From an uncultured Calothrix sp. (lineage in GTDB: Bacteria; Cyanobacteriota; Cyanobacteriia; Cyanobacteriales; Nostocaceae), in NCBI GenBank assembly GCA_937973965.1, contig CALJJQ010000037.1, positions 1-51,634 on the forward strand: DNA of 51,634 bases, read 5' to 3'. The notes below the pieces were generated by a model. It was not told the origin of the DNA, made no database searches, and saw nothing but the letters and a program-made list of their open reading frames with translations. The position numbers were made by a program, and so were the translations under genes. Below, in pieces: positions 35,447 through 44,780 of the stretch. Within the stretch, counting starts at the first letter, position 1; every line of letters begins with the position of its first letter.

Positions 35447-35806
35447 TTGGGACATGAATCTCTGTGAAAACAGGGAAATCGCCTACATGTACTGCTGACA
35501 ACAGACGTGATATGTTCCATCTCTCGTTTGAAAGTGAGCAGTCCGTGACGGGAGTGAGGGAGTAAGATATCTGGTGTACGCATACTCCCGATTTACAAGG
35601 TAGTCCCCCGTGTGGTTTGGACACAACTAAACAAGAAAATAGTTTATTCCTCCTCCCAACTCTCAATTTACAAGGAAGAAAATCAGCCAAATTAAATATT
35701 AACTCTGTATACCCCATTGAAAATTTGATATTGAAATTAAGTATTTATATTCATTCCATTAACCCCAAACCCCACCCATGCCAATTGTATTCTGGAGTAT
35801 TTGACC
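35447..35806. other. Intergenic region with a 45-bp repeated block
   Basis: 360 bases between the sigma factor and DUF1822 genes. No convincing gene. At 35600-35645 it contains TAGTCCCCCGTGTGGTTTGG and ACACAACTAAACAAGAAAAT, which matches 44912-44956 in about four of five bases. The stretch 35450-35600 differs in composition and could be remains of an insertion. Confidence 0.45.
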
Positions 35807-36982
35807 ATGAGCGTCCAACTTAACGTATTTGATTTTTTATCCCCCAGCACGTTAATTTTGCCAATTTCACCAGAAATCAATACACGCGCATGGGATAGTA
35901 GCCAAAACCTTTCCAACCCTTCTTCTCGCTATCAAGGTTATTTAAATGAACTTTGCCTGCAAGTAATTCTTTTGTGGTTACACGCAGAAATTACACCGCA
36001 AGCAAAGACAAGTTTCTGTACCACTGCTTTACCCAGCTTTTGGGAACTGGTTAATGGAACCGTAATCGATATTGACGATAAGCGGATGGTGGTAGTTCCC
36101 CAGGAAAGTATTGATTTTAGTGAATTACGGATTCCCCAGGAATGGGTAGATATACCAGAGTACATTGGTGATTATTATTTAGGGGTCTTGGTGAATCCCG
36201 ATGCTAGTTATGTTTGTTTGTGGGGCTATACTACCCATGCAGCCTTGAAAAATCGTGGAAGTTATGACTCTCACACCCGTACCTATGCGATCGCCCAAAT
36301 GGATCTAATTGATGATATGAGCATTTTCCCGACCCTAGGGGAATTGTGTCCCAAGGAACGCACCCGAACACAAATTATACCGCCTCCATCCCTATCTCCT
36401 ACCCAAGCAGAAAATTTAATTAATCGTCTGGCCAATCCTGCAATCCTCGCTCCCCGTTTACAAGTGCCTTTTGCTACCTGGTCGGCATTAATTGCCAATG
36501 GAGGATGGCGACAAAGTTTGTACCTACGTCGTTTGGGGCTACCGGAACAATTTTCGATCTTGACATGGTTAGAAACTGGAGTTTCCCAATTTGCCTCCCA
36601 ATTGGGATGGAGTCGATTTCACCTGCAAACTGGTTTTGCCGGTGCGCGAAGTTTAGAAGCGAACCAGAATAGGCTAATTTTATCACGACAGTTAGCGATC
36701 GCTGGACAAAGTTACGAACTCAGAATTGTTCCCCAAACCCACAATGGGGAAAGGACTTGGCGATTTGAGTTTAGAAATGCGATCGCGGGGGGCGCAATTC
36801 CTGGCGGATTTAAATTACGATTGTTAACGGAGGATTTACAACCTTTTCCCAATAATGAGGACGTTGCTACCACTGCAACTGATTTACTCTTTGTAGAGGT
36901 GGCTTTAGCACCGAATGAGGGAATCGTGTGGGAAATAGAACCCTTACCCGAAAATTATGAGCGGGAAATCTTAAGATTTTAA
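35807..36982 (+). CDS. DUF1822 family protein
   Basis: A 391-residue soluble protein of a cyanobacteria-specific family, recognised from 'YLNELCLQVILLWLHAEITP', 'IPQEWVDIPEYIGDYYLGVL', CLWGYTTHAALKN and 'RTYAIAQMDLIDDMSIFPTL'. No catalytic motif is known. The ATG at 35807 is preferred over a TTG two codons upstream. In related genomes the family follows a sigma-factor gene and precedes CHASE2/CHAT or DUF928 genes; those later members are missing here, where the next gene (DUF309) is on the other strand. Possibly a regulator or sensor linked to the sigma factor, by context only. Confidence 0.85.
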   Translation: MSVQLNVFDFLSPSTLILPISPEINTRAWDSSQNLSNPSSRYQGYLNELCLQVILLWLHAEITPQAKTSFCTTALPSFWELVNGTVIDIDDKRMVVVPQESIDFSELRIPQEWVDIPEYIGDYYLGVLVNPDASYVCLWGYTTHAALKNRGSYDSHTRTYAIAQMDLIDDMSIFPTLGELCPKERTRTQIIPPPSLSPTQAENLINRLANPAILAPRLQVPFATWSALIANGGWRQSLYLRRLGLPEQFSILTWLETGVSQFASQLGWSRFHLQTGFAGARSLEANQNRLILSRQLAIAGQSYELRIVPQTHNGERTWRFEFRNAIAGGAIPGGFKLRLLTEDLQPFPNNEDVATTATDLLFVEVALAPNEGIVWEIEPLPENYEREILRF

Positions 36983-37009
36983 AATTAAAAGTGATTGAAA
37001 AAGTCAAAT

Positions 37010-37402
37010 TCACCCCGGATTGGCAATAATTTTGATCCGCGGCAGTTCAATTTTATCCCCTGATAGTAAATTCATCGCTTCATCAGGATGGGTGATTTGT
37101 AGTGTCTGGAGAAAATTAATACTTGTCGTCAATAAATCATCCACATCAATCCCAGCAAAATCACTGGGATAACGGCGTAAACGGTTACTTCCTTCACCGA
37201 GTAAAATCATGGTACCTCGCACATTCTCATTACCTAGATGATACAGGGCTACGGCAATTTGTAAAATACCTTGATAAAAGCTTTTTTCCGGTTCTAAAGC
37301 TTCAATCCACAGGGCTTCGAGGATATCATGACAAGCGTAAAATTGCCCAGAATTAAACTGGGCTACACCTTGCCAAAATTCTGGAGGCATTTGTTCGCTC
37401 AT
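37010..37402 (-). CDS. DUF309 domain protein
   Basis: A 130-residue helical protein with the DUF309 signature: 'FNSGQFYACHDILEALWIEA', 'FYQGILQIAVALYHLGNENV', 'GTMILLGEGSNRLRRYPSDF'. Conserved His, Glu and Trp in CHDILEALW are typical and could bind metal, but the family's reaction is unknown. It starts two bases after the ferredoxin:thioredoxin reductase stop, so the two are probably one transcript. Confidence 0.88.
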   Translation of the reverse strand: MSEQMPPEFWQGVAQFNSGQFYACHDILEALWIEALEPEKSFYQGILQIAVALYHLGNENVRGTMILLGEGSNRLRRYPSDFAGIDVDDLLTTSINFLQTLQITHPDEAMNLLSGDKIELPRIKIIANPG

Positions 37403-37404
37403 GC

Positions 37405-37785
37405 CTAGACCATGCTATCGCGAACTTCTTTAATCGTTTCCAGGGAAATTTCCTGTTTATCCCCAGCGAAGTCATTGTCAGGTGTTAAAAACAACATACA
37501 ATGGCATTCTTTTCGTTCCCGCATTGGTACACAGGGACAATTCCAATAAGCTGCTGCAACTTCTGCTTCCTTATCTTCGTAATGACGACAGGGACACAAT
37601 GGCGCACCTAATTCATCCTTATGTTTGGCTAAACCTTCGATGACAACCGCAGTCACCGAAGGTTCAGAACAGAAGAAAGTACCTGTGCGCTTGGCATATT
37701 GCTCCGAAAAATGCCGCATTGCTTCCAGGTTTTTATCGCTCGACTTGCTATTTACCTCTGATGTCATCATGTATTTGCCGCTCAT
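37405..37785 (-). CDS. ftrC: Ferredoxin:thioredoxin reductase, catalytic beta subunit
   Basis: A 126-residue iron-sulfur protein. It passes electrons from photosystem I-reduced ferredoxin to the disulfide of thioredoxin. Cysteine motifs are all present: TFFCSEP, LCPCRHY, NCPCVPM and ECHCMLF, giving the 4Fe-4S ligands and the redox-active pair. The N-terminal MSGKYMMTSEVNSK gives ATG options at residues 1, 6 and 7. Co-transcribed with DUF309. The variable alpha subunit is not in the window. Confidence 0.95.
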   Translation of the reverse strand: MSGKYMMTSEVNSKSSDKNLEAMRHFSEQYAKRTGTFFCSEPSVTAVVIEGLAKHKDELGAPLCPCRHYEDKEAEVAAAYWNCPCVPMRERKECHCMLFLTPDNDFAGDKQEISLETIKEVRDSMV

Positions 37786-38138
37786 AATTTAAATATTTCT
37801 TTGCATTGTACCGCAGTCCACACACCGTGATAGGGGTTATTTTAAGCAAATTTTGCGATCGCCTTTTACTGACGGCTGATTTTACGGGTCTGTAAGTACC
37901 GAAAAATCCGTGTCCAATTATGATTTTTGGCTTTGTTGGTCGGCTAAATGTAAATCTCTCTGTTATTTCCTTTTGTCCTCATACCAGAAAGGATTGGACA
38001 GATATTTTTACTGGAAAAATCTCCCTAATTGAGCAATTTTAAATCTTCACAAATAGCGTCAATATTTAACAATAGTTATGATTTTTGGGGGAAAATAATG
38101 ATGATTTTCAATGTATTCAATACAAGCTTCCTATCATA
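37786..38138. other. Promoter region of the reductase and IS flank
   Basis: About 350 bases without a gene. The part next to 37785 should hold the promoter for ftrC. The AT-rich part ends at the left inverted repeat of the IS element; ATCATA precedes it, and ATATAG follows the right end, so a clear target duplication is not visible. Confidence 0.45.
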
Positions 38139-39564
38139 CCCACATTCCGCACTTCATTGTGTAGCACAGGTACGAGTGTAAGAAGTGACAAAAATAATTT
38201 AAATACAAATACACAGTAATTTCAGTAATAGATGTAGACAGTACTATAAGCCAACCAATTGAAATTAGTAAGTTATTGACAATAAGTTCAGGAGCAAAAA
38301 TGAGAAAATGGGTCTGAATTAAATAAAAATGCCCAAAAATATGAAGAATCAAAAAGAAGAATTGGAGAGTAAAAACTTAGAACACTTAGGAATAATATCA
38401 GGAATAATAGATGAAATAGGAATAGTAGAAAAAATTAATGAGATATTCTTAGTAGATAGCAGAGAGAAAGTAAATACAGGAGAAGTAATCAAAGCAATCA
38501 TTCTCAATGGACTAGGTTTTGTATCAAGACCATTATATTTATTCCCTGATTTTTTTCAAGATAAACCGATAGAACATTTAATAGGAGAGGGAATAAAAGC
38601 ATCAGATTTGAATGATGATAAAATAGGTAGAGTAATGGACAAGCTCTACAAATATGGATTAACAAAAATATTCCTAATCATTGCCTTAGAGATAGTCAAA
38701 AATTGGGAATAGAAACTAAATATTCCCATTTAGATTCAATTTAATTACATTTACATGGAGAGTAGAAGAATAGCCTAAATAATGGAGAGAAAGAAACAGG
38801 AATAAACAAAGAAAATCCGATTAATATCACACGTGGTTATTCCCGTGACCATCGTCCAGATTTCAAACCAGGAGTTAATCCCAAAACATGAAAATTCTTG
38901 TGGTCGATTTATTTTAGCAACGAATATTTTCGACACAACCAAATTAGTACCTACAGAAATATTGAGAATATACAAAGAACAGCTATCAACAGAGCGAGGA
39001 TTTAGATTTATCAAAGACCCGTTATTTTTTGCCGATAGTCTTTTTGTGAAGAATCCAGAAAGAGTAGAGACAATGATGATGTTAATGGCATTGTTTCTTT
39101 TGGTGTACAATCAGGGTCAAAGACAATTACGAATCGCGTTAAAGACCCAAAAAGCTACCGTTAAAAATCAACTGAAGAGACCTACAGAATCTCCCACATT
39201 AAGGTGGATATTTCAATGTTTTCAGGGGATTCATATTTTAATTACACCAGGAGTTCATCGAATTCTTAAATTAACAAAGGAACATTGTCGCATCTTGCGA
39301 TTCTTACCGAATGCTTGTCAAAAATATGATTTATTATGTTAGTTCTAAAATCTCTAATTCCCTATTGCATGGTCTTGTGTTTCTATCACTGATTTAAAAA
39401 TTCAAATTAAACTATCTCACTGGCTTTTTATAGACGACAAAAAAGCTTGATTTTTGGTGTGTATAATTTACTTTTTGATGGTTACTTAATTTTTAAAAAC
39501 TATCGTTTTTAACTATCCGTCAATGTAGTTTATTCATGCTACTTATTGAAGTGCGGAATGTGGG
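38139..39564 (+). mobile_element. Decayed IS1634-family insertion sequence
   Basis: About 1,426 bp bounded by perfect 18-bp inverted repeats: CCCACATTCCGCACTTCA at 38139-38156 and its reverse complement at 39547-39564. Inside are two pieces of an IS1634-type transposase. A full element would need roughly 1.7-2 kb, so a central part has been lost. Intact ends mean it could still move if a related transposase acts in trans. Confidence 0.85.
38329..39342 (+). pseudogene. IS1634-family transposase, internally deleted and frameshifted
   Basis: The N-terminal piece (38329-38712, 127 residues) carries DUF4277: 'LGIISGIIDEIGIVEKINEI', GEVIKAIILNGLGFVSRPLY and 'ASDLNDDKIGRVMDKLYKYG'. After its stop, TRGYSRDHRPDFK is read in another frame near 38830. 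The C-terminal piece (about 38833-39342) has 'YKEQLSTERGFRFIKDPLFF', MMLMALFLLVYNQGQRQLR and 'TLRWIFQCFQGIHIL'. About 200-250 central residues, with most of the DDE catalytic core, are absent and stops are present between the pieces. No active transposase can be made. Confidence 0.85.
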
Positions 39565-39952
39565 ATATAGGTGAAGCCTTCTAGCGGGACTTAAACATTT
39601 TTGAGGCAGAAATCAGCTTCAAACCCATGCAGGGGAAGGAAAACACACTATAGGCTCAAAAATGCTTGAAACCCAGATATGGCAAGAAACTATTCAAAAC
39701 GATGTCAAAATCTTGCTGTGTATACGTTTGAGAAGTTTTTTCGGCTATTTTTTGTCTAAGTCCCACTAGTAGCACAACTACTATCTAAATTTAATATTCT
39801 ACTTGGTCATTACCTGTATAATCAAAAGATTATTAAACAAAGCAATTGATTGATTCAAGTCTCAAAAATAGAATATCAGGAGTGAAAATGAATACTTATT
39901 CCCTATTCTTTCCATAATAAAAATTGCTTCTTATTACCAACCCAGGTATTCC
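39565..39952. other. Intergenic region after the IS element
   Basis: About 390 bases without a gene. No hairpin or repeat stood out; a purine-rich piece GGAGTGAAAATGAATAC near 39880 looks like a ribosome site with a start but leads to a very short frame. Confidence 0.4.
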
Positions 39953-40378
39953 CTAAACCGATTCCGGTAATCTAGTTTTGAGCTTTAAACAATTACTACC
40001 ATCAAGTTGTAACTGGTACTCAACCTTGTCCATCAACCGATTCATAATCAACCAACCATAGCCACCTTCTTGCTTATCGCTGGGGTCAGGAGCAAAGTAA
40101 TTTGACAAATCATATCCCTCTCCCTGATCCCACACTTCCAAAGCTAAATCCCGATCCTGTAGTTCCAAACGAATCAACACAGGAATAGCTGGTTGTTCTT
40201 TGTGGGCGTGGCGAACAACGTTAGAATAGGCTTCAACTAAAGCTAGACGCAGACGACTAGATTGACGCGGCCAATCCACAGACTGTCCTAATTCTAATTT
40301 CAGACATCCTAGCAGCCAATCCTCAACAATTGTTAAAAATTTTAAATCGCTGGGTATGTGTAACTCAGTTCTCATCAT
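39953..40378 (-). CDS. RsbW-like anti-sigma / ATP-binding regulatory protein
   Basis: A 141-residue GHKL ATPase of the HATPase_c_2 type. N-box: 'LALVEAYSNVVRHAHKEQPA'; G1: LEVWDQGEGYDL; then GGYGWLIMNRLMDKVEYQ. Such small kinases in partner-switching systems phosphorylate an anti-anti-sigma protein or hold a sigma factor. It starts two bases after the stop of the RsbU-like phosphatase, a typical partnership. No STAS-domain antagonist is in the window, so the third partner is elsewhere or absent. Confidence 0.9.
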   Translation of the reverse strand: MMRTELHIPSDLKFLTIVEDWLLGCLKLELGQSVDWPRQSSRLRLALVEAYSNVVRHAHKEQPAIPVLIRLELQDRDLALEVWDQGEGYDLSNYFAPDPSDKQEGGYGWLIMNRLMDKVEYQLQLDGSNCLKLKTRLPESV

Positions 40379-40380
40379 GT

Positions 40381-42048
40381 TTAAAACACCTCAAGGGAAA
40401 GAATAGTTTGGTCGTCTTCTTGGATATTGCTATCAGCTTGAATTTGGGCCAGTAATTTTTCTAAACATAACGTGGGTGGTTGTTGTTTCAACAACTCCCA
40501 CAACCCCTCTGGTCGCAACATCAAACGTTGCGGTACGGAGCCATTAAATTTACCATTTCGATTGCTATAGGATGGAGTGATCATCGCTTCGGTGACACCA
40601 TCGCTTGCGAGTAATAATGCATCTCCTGATTGCAAAGTTAAGGTGTCAGTATCTGCTTTCCATTCCCGCTTGATTCCCAAGGGAATACCGCGTGTTTTCA
40701 GATATATTGGATGGTCCGAAGTTGATGGATGACGAGACCAACATAAAGGATAAATATGTCCAGCATTAGCACAAACTAATTCTTTTGTTGTCGGTGTATA
40801 ACGAACTAAAACTAAGGTAATAAAACAGTTATTGGTCATTAAATCATCGAATAATGCCAAATTGAGATTGGCCATAACTCGATTCGGTGACGGGGGGTTC
40901 TCTTGGGATAATTCCCGACGCAACACTGAAATCACACTAGCCATAAATAAAGCTGCGGGAACACCCTTACCGGAAACATCCCCCACTGCTAACCATAAAT
41001 CCCCTTTGGGATGGGAAAACACTTCAAAAAAGTCTCCCCCCACCTCCCGTGCTGGAAAACAACAGGCTTGTACTTTGGCTGATTTAATTTCTGGTAAACT
41101 TTGACGCAGCAAGTTGTTTTGGATTTGTCGAGCGACTTCCAATTCAGTGCTAATTTGTTTTTGCTTTTCTTGTAAGCTTTGATATAACTTGGCTTGGGAC
41201 AAAGCTAAGGAAGCTTGTTCTGCAACACCAGCAATCAATTGCACGTCTTCCTTTTGCCAAGGACGTGAACGTTTGTGCTGACACAATACCAACACAGCAA
41301 GTAGCTGTTGTTGATAGGTTAATGGCACTACTAATCCGTGTCCAGTCCGATCATCATAAACACTGGATAGGTTATACTGTCGGCTTTCAAGGATTTCGGT
41401 AATTAAATCGCTGGGGTCGAAGCTACACTGACCATACACTTGATTCGACTGATGATAAACAAATTCCTCGAATGAAGGTTTATCACCTTCGATTGGTCTT
41501 AAGAAACAACAAGTAGCTTCAAAACCCTCGCCAATTGTGGCCACGATTTTTTCCAACATACTGCGGTAATCCAAGGACTCACGAATCGCCGTCGTCACCG
41601 CATTAAACAAAGATTCCCGTCGTAAAGCCAACTGCAATTCTTGGGTTCTTTTTTTGACAACACGATAGGTATCGGTAGCCTGCTCAACTACAGTACGTAA
41701 TCTGTCTGGTTTCCAAGGTTTGGTTATATACTTAAAAACCTGTCCAGAATTAATGGCATCAACTAAATCTTCAACATCAGTAAAACCCGTTAATAAAATG
41801 CGAATTGTATCCGGAAACCGCTCCACCGTCAGTCTGAGGAATTCGGTTCCATTCATTTCGGGCATTCGTTGGTCAGAAATTATGACCGCCATCTCCCCTT
41901 CCTGATCCAAGATTTCCAGCGCACTGAGCGCATTATTGGCGCGGAAAACTTGAAAATCACGCCGAAAGGTGCGGTAGAGTAATTCGAGATTGTCTAACTC
42001 GTCATCTACCACCATCAGCTTTAGTTTTTCAGCCCCCGTATCAGTCAT
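40381..42048 (-). CDS. Response-regulator / GAF / PP2C (RsbU-like) phosphatase
   Basis: A 555-residue three-domain protein. Receiver ~10-125 with VVDDE at 13-17, phospho-acceptor D59 (IISDQRMPEMNG), T in LLTGF and K in ITKPWKPD. GAF ~165-295 (CCFLRP..., 'VVPLTYQQQLLAVLVLCQHK'). PP2C/SpoIIE ~330-555 with VGGDFFEV, 'LAVGDVSGKGVPAALFMASV' and LLLASDGVTEA as metal-binding segments. A kinase would phosphorylate the receiver, which then controls dephosphorylation of a STAS protein. It forms an operon with the RsbW-like gene. Confidence 0.93.
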   Translation of the reverse strand: MTDTGAEKLKLMVVDDELDNLELLYRTFRRDFQVFRANNALSALEILDQEGEMAVIISDQRMPEMNGTEFLRLTVERFPDTIRILLTGFTDVEDLVDAINSGQVFKYITKPWKPDRLRTVVEQATDTYRVVKKRTQELQLALRRESLFNAVTTAIRESLDYRSMLEKIVATIGEGFEATCCFLRPIEGDKPSFEEFVYHQSNQVYGQCSFDPSDLITEILESRQYNLSSVYDDRTGHGLVVPLTYQQQLLAVLVLCQHKRSRPWQKEDVQLIAGVAEQASLALSQAKLYQSLQEKQKQISTELEVARQIQNNLLRQSLPEIKSAKVQACCFPAREVGGDFFEVFSHPKGDLWLAVGDVSGKGVPAALFMASVISVLRRELSQENPPSPNRVMANLNLALFDDLMTNNCFITLVLVRYTPTTKELVCANAGHIYPLCWSRHPSTSDHPIYLKTRGIPLGIKREWKADTDTLTLQSGDALLLASDGVTEAMITPSYSNRNGKFNGSVPQRLMLRPEGLWELLKQQPPTLCLEKLLAQIQADSNIQEDDQTILSLEVF

Positions 42049-42328
42049 ATTTGACTTTTAAATTATTTTTCATCAATTTGGCAGTAGGTATTGTATACAG
42101 AAATACTTTATTACCAAGCGACAGAAAACAAGCAAACTTGCCTTGTTTTGGCAAATCTGGGTTCTTAACCCGTATCAAACATTTTCTGTAAACAAGACCA
42201 CACCTATGCATATTAAAAATAAGCATGAGTCCATATCTACAAGTTACCCACTTTTCCAGGGATTTCTTTAGTTTCCACAACAGGATAATATTATTTTTTC
42301 TTATGTGTCATGTGTAACATAGGATTTA

Positions 42329-43039
42329 TTATCCAACAAGACCAGAACGGAGGGCGCGAACAGCAGCTTGGGTACGGTCATCAGCACATAATTTGTTTAA
42401 AATATTACGAACATGGGTTTTAACAGTACCAACAGTAATGTAAAGTCGCTCGGCGATTACAGCGTTGCTACAACCTTCAACAATCAATTGTAACACTTCC
42501 AATTCGCGCTCAGTCAGGGTGTAGGGATCAATGGAATCCTCTTCGCTAGAACTACCATTACGGGGGGGAATCGGTTTTGCGGGAACAGCACCAGTCTCGG
42601 GAGGGGAATTATCTTGGGCTTGACGCAGAACAATTCGCGCGATCGCTGGATCAATCCAAGAGTTACCACAGGATGTAATCCGGACTGCATTCAAAAGGTC
42701 ATCGTTGTCTTTCATGCAGTAGGAATCAGCACCAGCAGCAAAGGCAGCGAGTACAGCTTCCCGGTTATCCCGTAGAGTGAGAATCAGTACTTTAGTGTGA
42801 AGATTATCACTATCACCACTAGATTTTAGCTCCCGTGTCACCTCGATACCATCCTTATCCGGTAAGCCGATATCGACAATCGCCACATCTGGCTTTAAAT
42901 TTGATAGTAGCTGTATTCCTTCGTTGCCATTGCCAGCCTCGCCAACGATTTCAATATCGTCGCTTTGCTGCAATGTAGTCCGAATACCCATCCGGGTTAA
43001 TTCATGATCTTCAATCAAAACCACACGAATTTTACTCAT
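42329..43039 (-). CDS. NarL/FixJ-type response regulator
   Basis: A 236-residue transcription factor. Receiver ~1-125: LIEDHE, phospho-acceptor D56 (VAIVDIGLPDKDG), T in LILTLRD and K in YCMKDND. Linker ~135-168 is Pro/Ser-rich. DNA-binding LuxR-type HTH ~170-236: 'LTERELEVLQLIVEGCSNAV' and ERLYITVGTVKTHVRNILNK. It is 280 bases upstream of the RsbU-like gene on the same strand, so the three signalling genes form a cluster, but co-transcription is uncertain. A kinase is not adjacent. Confidence 0.93.
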   Translation of the reverse strand: MSKIRVVLIEDHELTRMGIRTTLQQSDDIEIVGEAGNGNEGIQLLSNLKPDVAIVDIGLPDKDGIEVTRELKSSGDSDNLHTKVLILTLRDNREAVLAAFAAGADSYCMKDNDDLLNAVRITSCGNSWIDPAIARIVLRQAQDNSPPETGAVPAKPIPPRNGSSSEEDSIDPYTLTERELEVLQLIVEGCSNAVIAERLYITVGTVKTHVRNILNKLCADDRTQAAVRALRSGLVG

Positions 43040-43635
43040 AGTCGAGTTCTGCCCGTTTGACGCTCAAAGTTCAATAAAGTCTGTTGTCAACTTAATATCA
43101 TCCAAATATTGCCCTATAGTGCCATCTAGATGTAAACCTACAATTGATAACCTCCCATCGACATATCTCCCGTGTATGTCACCATACCACGATCTAAAGA
43201 TATCGATGTTTCTCTGATAAAGCCAGCATCTATGACAATTTGTTAGCTTGGCAATAGATCATCGTTACCAAAAACCAAACAAGTTTTTTCAAATTTACCA
43301 ATTAATCAATTTTGATTCGGGATACTTCCTCAATGTAACCAAAGAATCATTTTATCTAAATTGTGTCATTTTTTGAGTTCAATATATGAACAATGGGCGC
43401 AAATGAGTATATATACCGTCTGCTTCCGGTTGGTATTTTCTGTCCGGATTGGCTGGTGAATAGATAGCATCTTGAAGTAATAATTATTTTTGCTCAAAGA
43501 CAAAGCCGACTGAATGTGGGAAATATTGGTGTTCTATTGAAAATAAAGTCAAAAGTAATACCCATTCTTGTCGAAATAAATTTGATCAACTATGCTTCCT
43601 AATGAGTAAGGTGTGAGGGTAATCAAAAGTCGTCT
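43040..43635. promoter_or_regulatory. Long divergent region between regulator and WecB genes
   Basis: About 600 bases without a gene. It should hold two promoters reading in opposite directions. AT-rich with no clear hairpin; ATGAGTAAGGTGTGAGGG just before 43636 offers a purine-rich ribosome site for the glycosyltransferase. Confidence 0.4.
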
Positions 43636-44403
43636 ATGTTAAAGGCACCAAAATTATTTTCAGTTTTAGAGTTACCAGTCCATGTCATGGACAGTTATCC
43701 AGATTGGTTGCTCGAACGGATGAAACAGGGTTTAGGAACCCATGTTGTGACATTAAATGCGGAAATGACCATGCAAGCGGAAGCTAACAGCGACCTATCC
43801 CAAGTGATTCGGGATGCGGAGTTAGTGATTCCCGATGGTGCAGGAGTTGTCTTGTACTTGCGTTTATTATTTGGTCAACGGGTCAAACGCATCCCAGGAA
43901 TTGAACTCGCAGAAATCCTATTGCGGGCGATCGCGCAAACAGAACCTTCTTTAAAAGTGTTTTTTTATGGTGGCAAACCAGGGGTAGCGGAAAAAGCTGC
44001 TCAATATTGGCAAAACCAGTATCCAGGACTACAAATTGTCGGAACCCATTCTGGATTCCACTCCCCCGAAGAGTTAGAAGCCTTAAAACAACATTTAGCA
44101 GCCATTCAACCCAATTTAATTCTGGTGGGTTTGGGTGTACCCCGTCAAGAATTTTGGATTCAGCAACATCGTTACCTCTGCAACCAAGCAACTTGGGTTG
44201 GGGTTGGTGGTAGTTTAGATATTTGGTCAGGAACAAAAACCCGCGCTCCCAAATGGTTAGCGAATAATAACTTGGAGTGGTTGTATCGCCTCTATCAAGA
44301 ACCTTGGCGCTGGAAACGAATGCTCGCATTACCCAAGTTTGCCATCCGTGCCATTAGTTATCGTCTCAGTCCCAAGGCAACTGTTAGTCAAATATTACCC
44401 TAG
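43636..44403 (+). CDS. WecB/TagA/CpsF family glycosyltransferase (GT26)
   Basis: A 255-residue GT26 enzyme. Recognised from 'HVVTLNAEMTMQAEANSDLS', VIPDGAGVVLYLRLLFGQRV (with the conserved Asp), 'VFFYGGKPGVAEKAAQYWQN', and 'LGVPRQEFWIQQHRYLCNQA', GVGGSLDIWSGTKTRAPKWL. Homologues transfer N-acetylmannosamine-type sugars to a polyprenyl-PP-GlcNAc primer in wall or capsule synthesis. No partner gene is adjacent. The C-terminus contains a basic stretch (RWKRMLALPKF) that would attach to the membrane. Confidence 0.9.
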   Translation: MLKAPKLFSVLELPVHVMDSYPDWLLERMKQGLGTHVVTLNAEMTMQAEANSDLSQVIRDAELVIPDGAGVVLYLRLLFGQRVKRIPGIELAEILLRAIAQTEPSLKVFFYGGKPGVAEKAAQYWQNQYPGLQIVGTHSGFHSPEELEALKQHLAAIQPNLILVGLGVPRQEFWIQQHRYLCNQATWVGVGGSLDIWSGTKTRAPKWLANNNLEWLYRLYQEPWRWKRMLALPKFAIRAISYRLSPKATVSQILP

Positions 44404-44465
44404 TACGGGTTGGCGGAAATATCCATACCATTTATCTGGTGACTATGCTCTCCGTAGTCACCCAG

Positions 44466-44537
44466 TGAATGAAGGCAGAGCCTTCATTCACAAAGCTGGA
44501 GCCTCACACCCTTGGACTCCCACGCGGAGCATGGGAG
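44466..44537. repeat. Two strong hairpins downstream of the GT26 gene
   Basis: TGAATGAAGGC (44466-44476) and GCCTTCATTCA (44480-44490) form an 11-bp perfect stem with a 3-base loop. CTCCCACGC and GCATGGGAG (44517-44537) form a second stem with one mismatch. This block is a dispersed repeat type known in Nostocales gaps. Confidence 0.7.
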
Positions 44538-44730
44538 CTAGGGAAATGGTAGGCGTATTTCCGCCGACTTGTACTAGTTTGTCCTCAATTTCTCACAAAC
44601 TTTTAGGGAATAGGGAGTGGGGAGTCGGGAGTAGTAGGAAAAACAACCCATGACTCAACCTTTATCACTCGCACCAAATGCAAGTTTGTGAGTTTTAAAA
44701 GGTTTGGTTCGGAATAAATTTTTAGTGATT

Positions 44731-44780
44731 GGAGGCTATTTTTACTTGATAGTTAAGTATAAATAGTCTCCTATTTTTTT
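44731..44780 (+). terminator. Rho-independent terminator without an adjacent gene
   Basis: GGAG-CTATTTTTACTT (from 44731) pairs with AAGTATAAATAG-CTCC (to 44771) and is followed by T7 (44774-44780). It lies 330 bases after the GT26 stop and 220 bases before Uma2. It would end either a long 3' untranslated region or a small RNA from 44404-44780. Confidence 0.75.

Noticed and set aside
35394-35717. 107-codon minus-strand frame between sigma factor and DUF1822
   Set aside because: Overlaps the sigma factor end, lacks a ribosome site and spans the repeated 45-bp block; it may be transposon debris but I recognise no domain.
42041-42280. 79-codon minus-strand frame between the RsbU and NarL genes
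   Set aside because: Overlaps the RsbU start, has no ribosome site and no family-like sequence.
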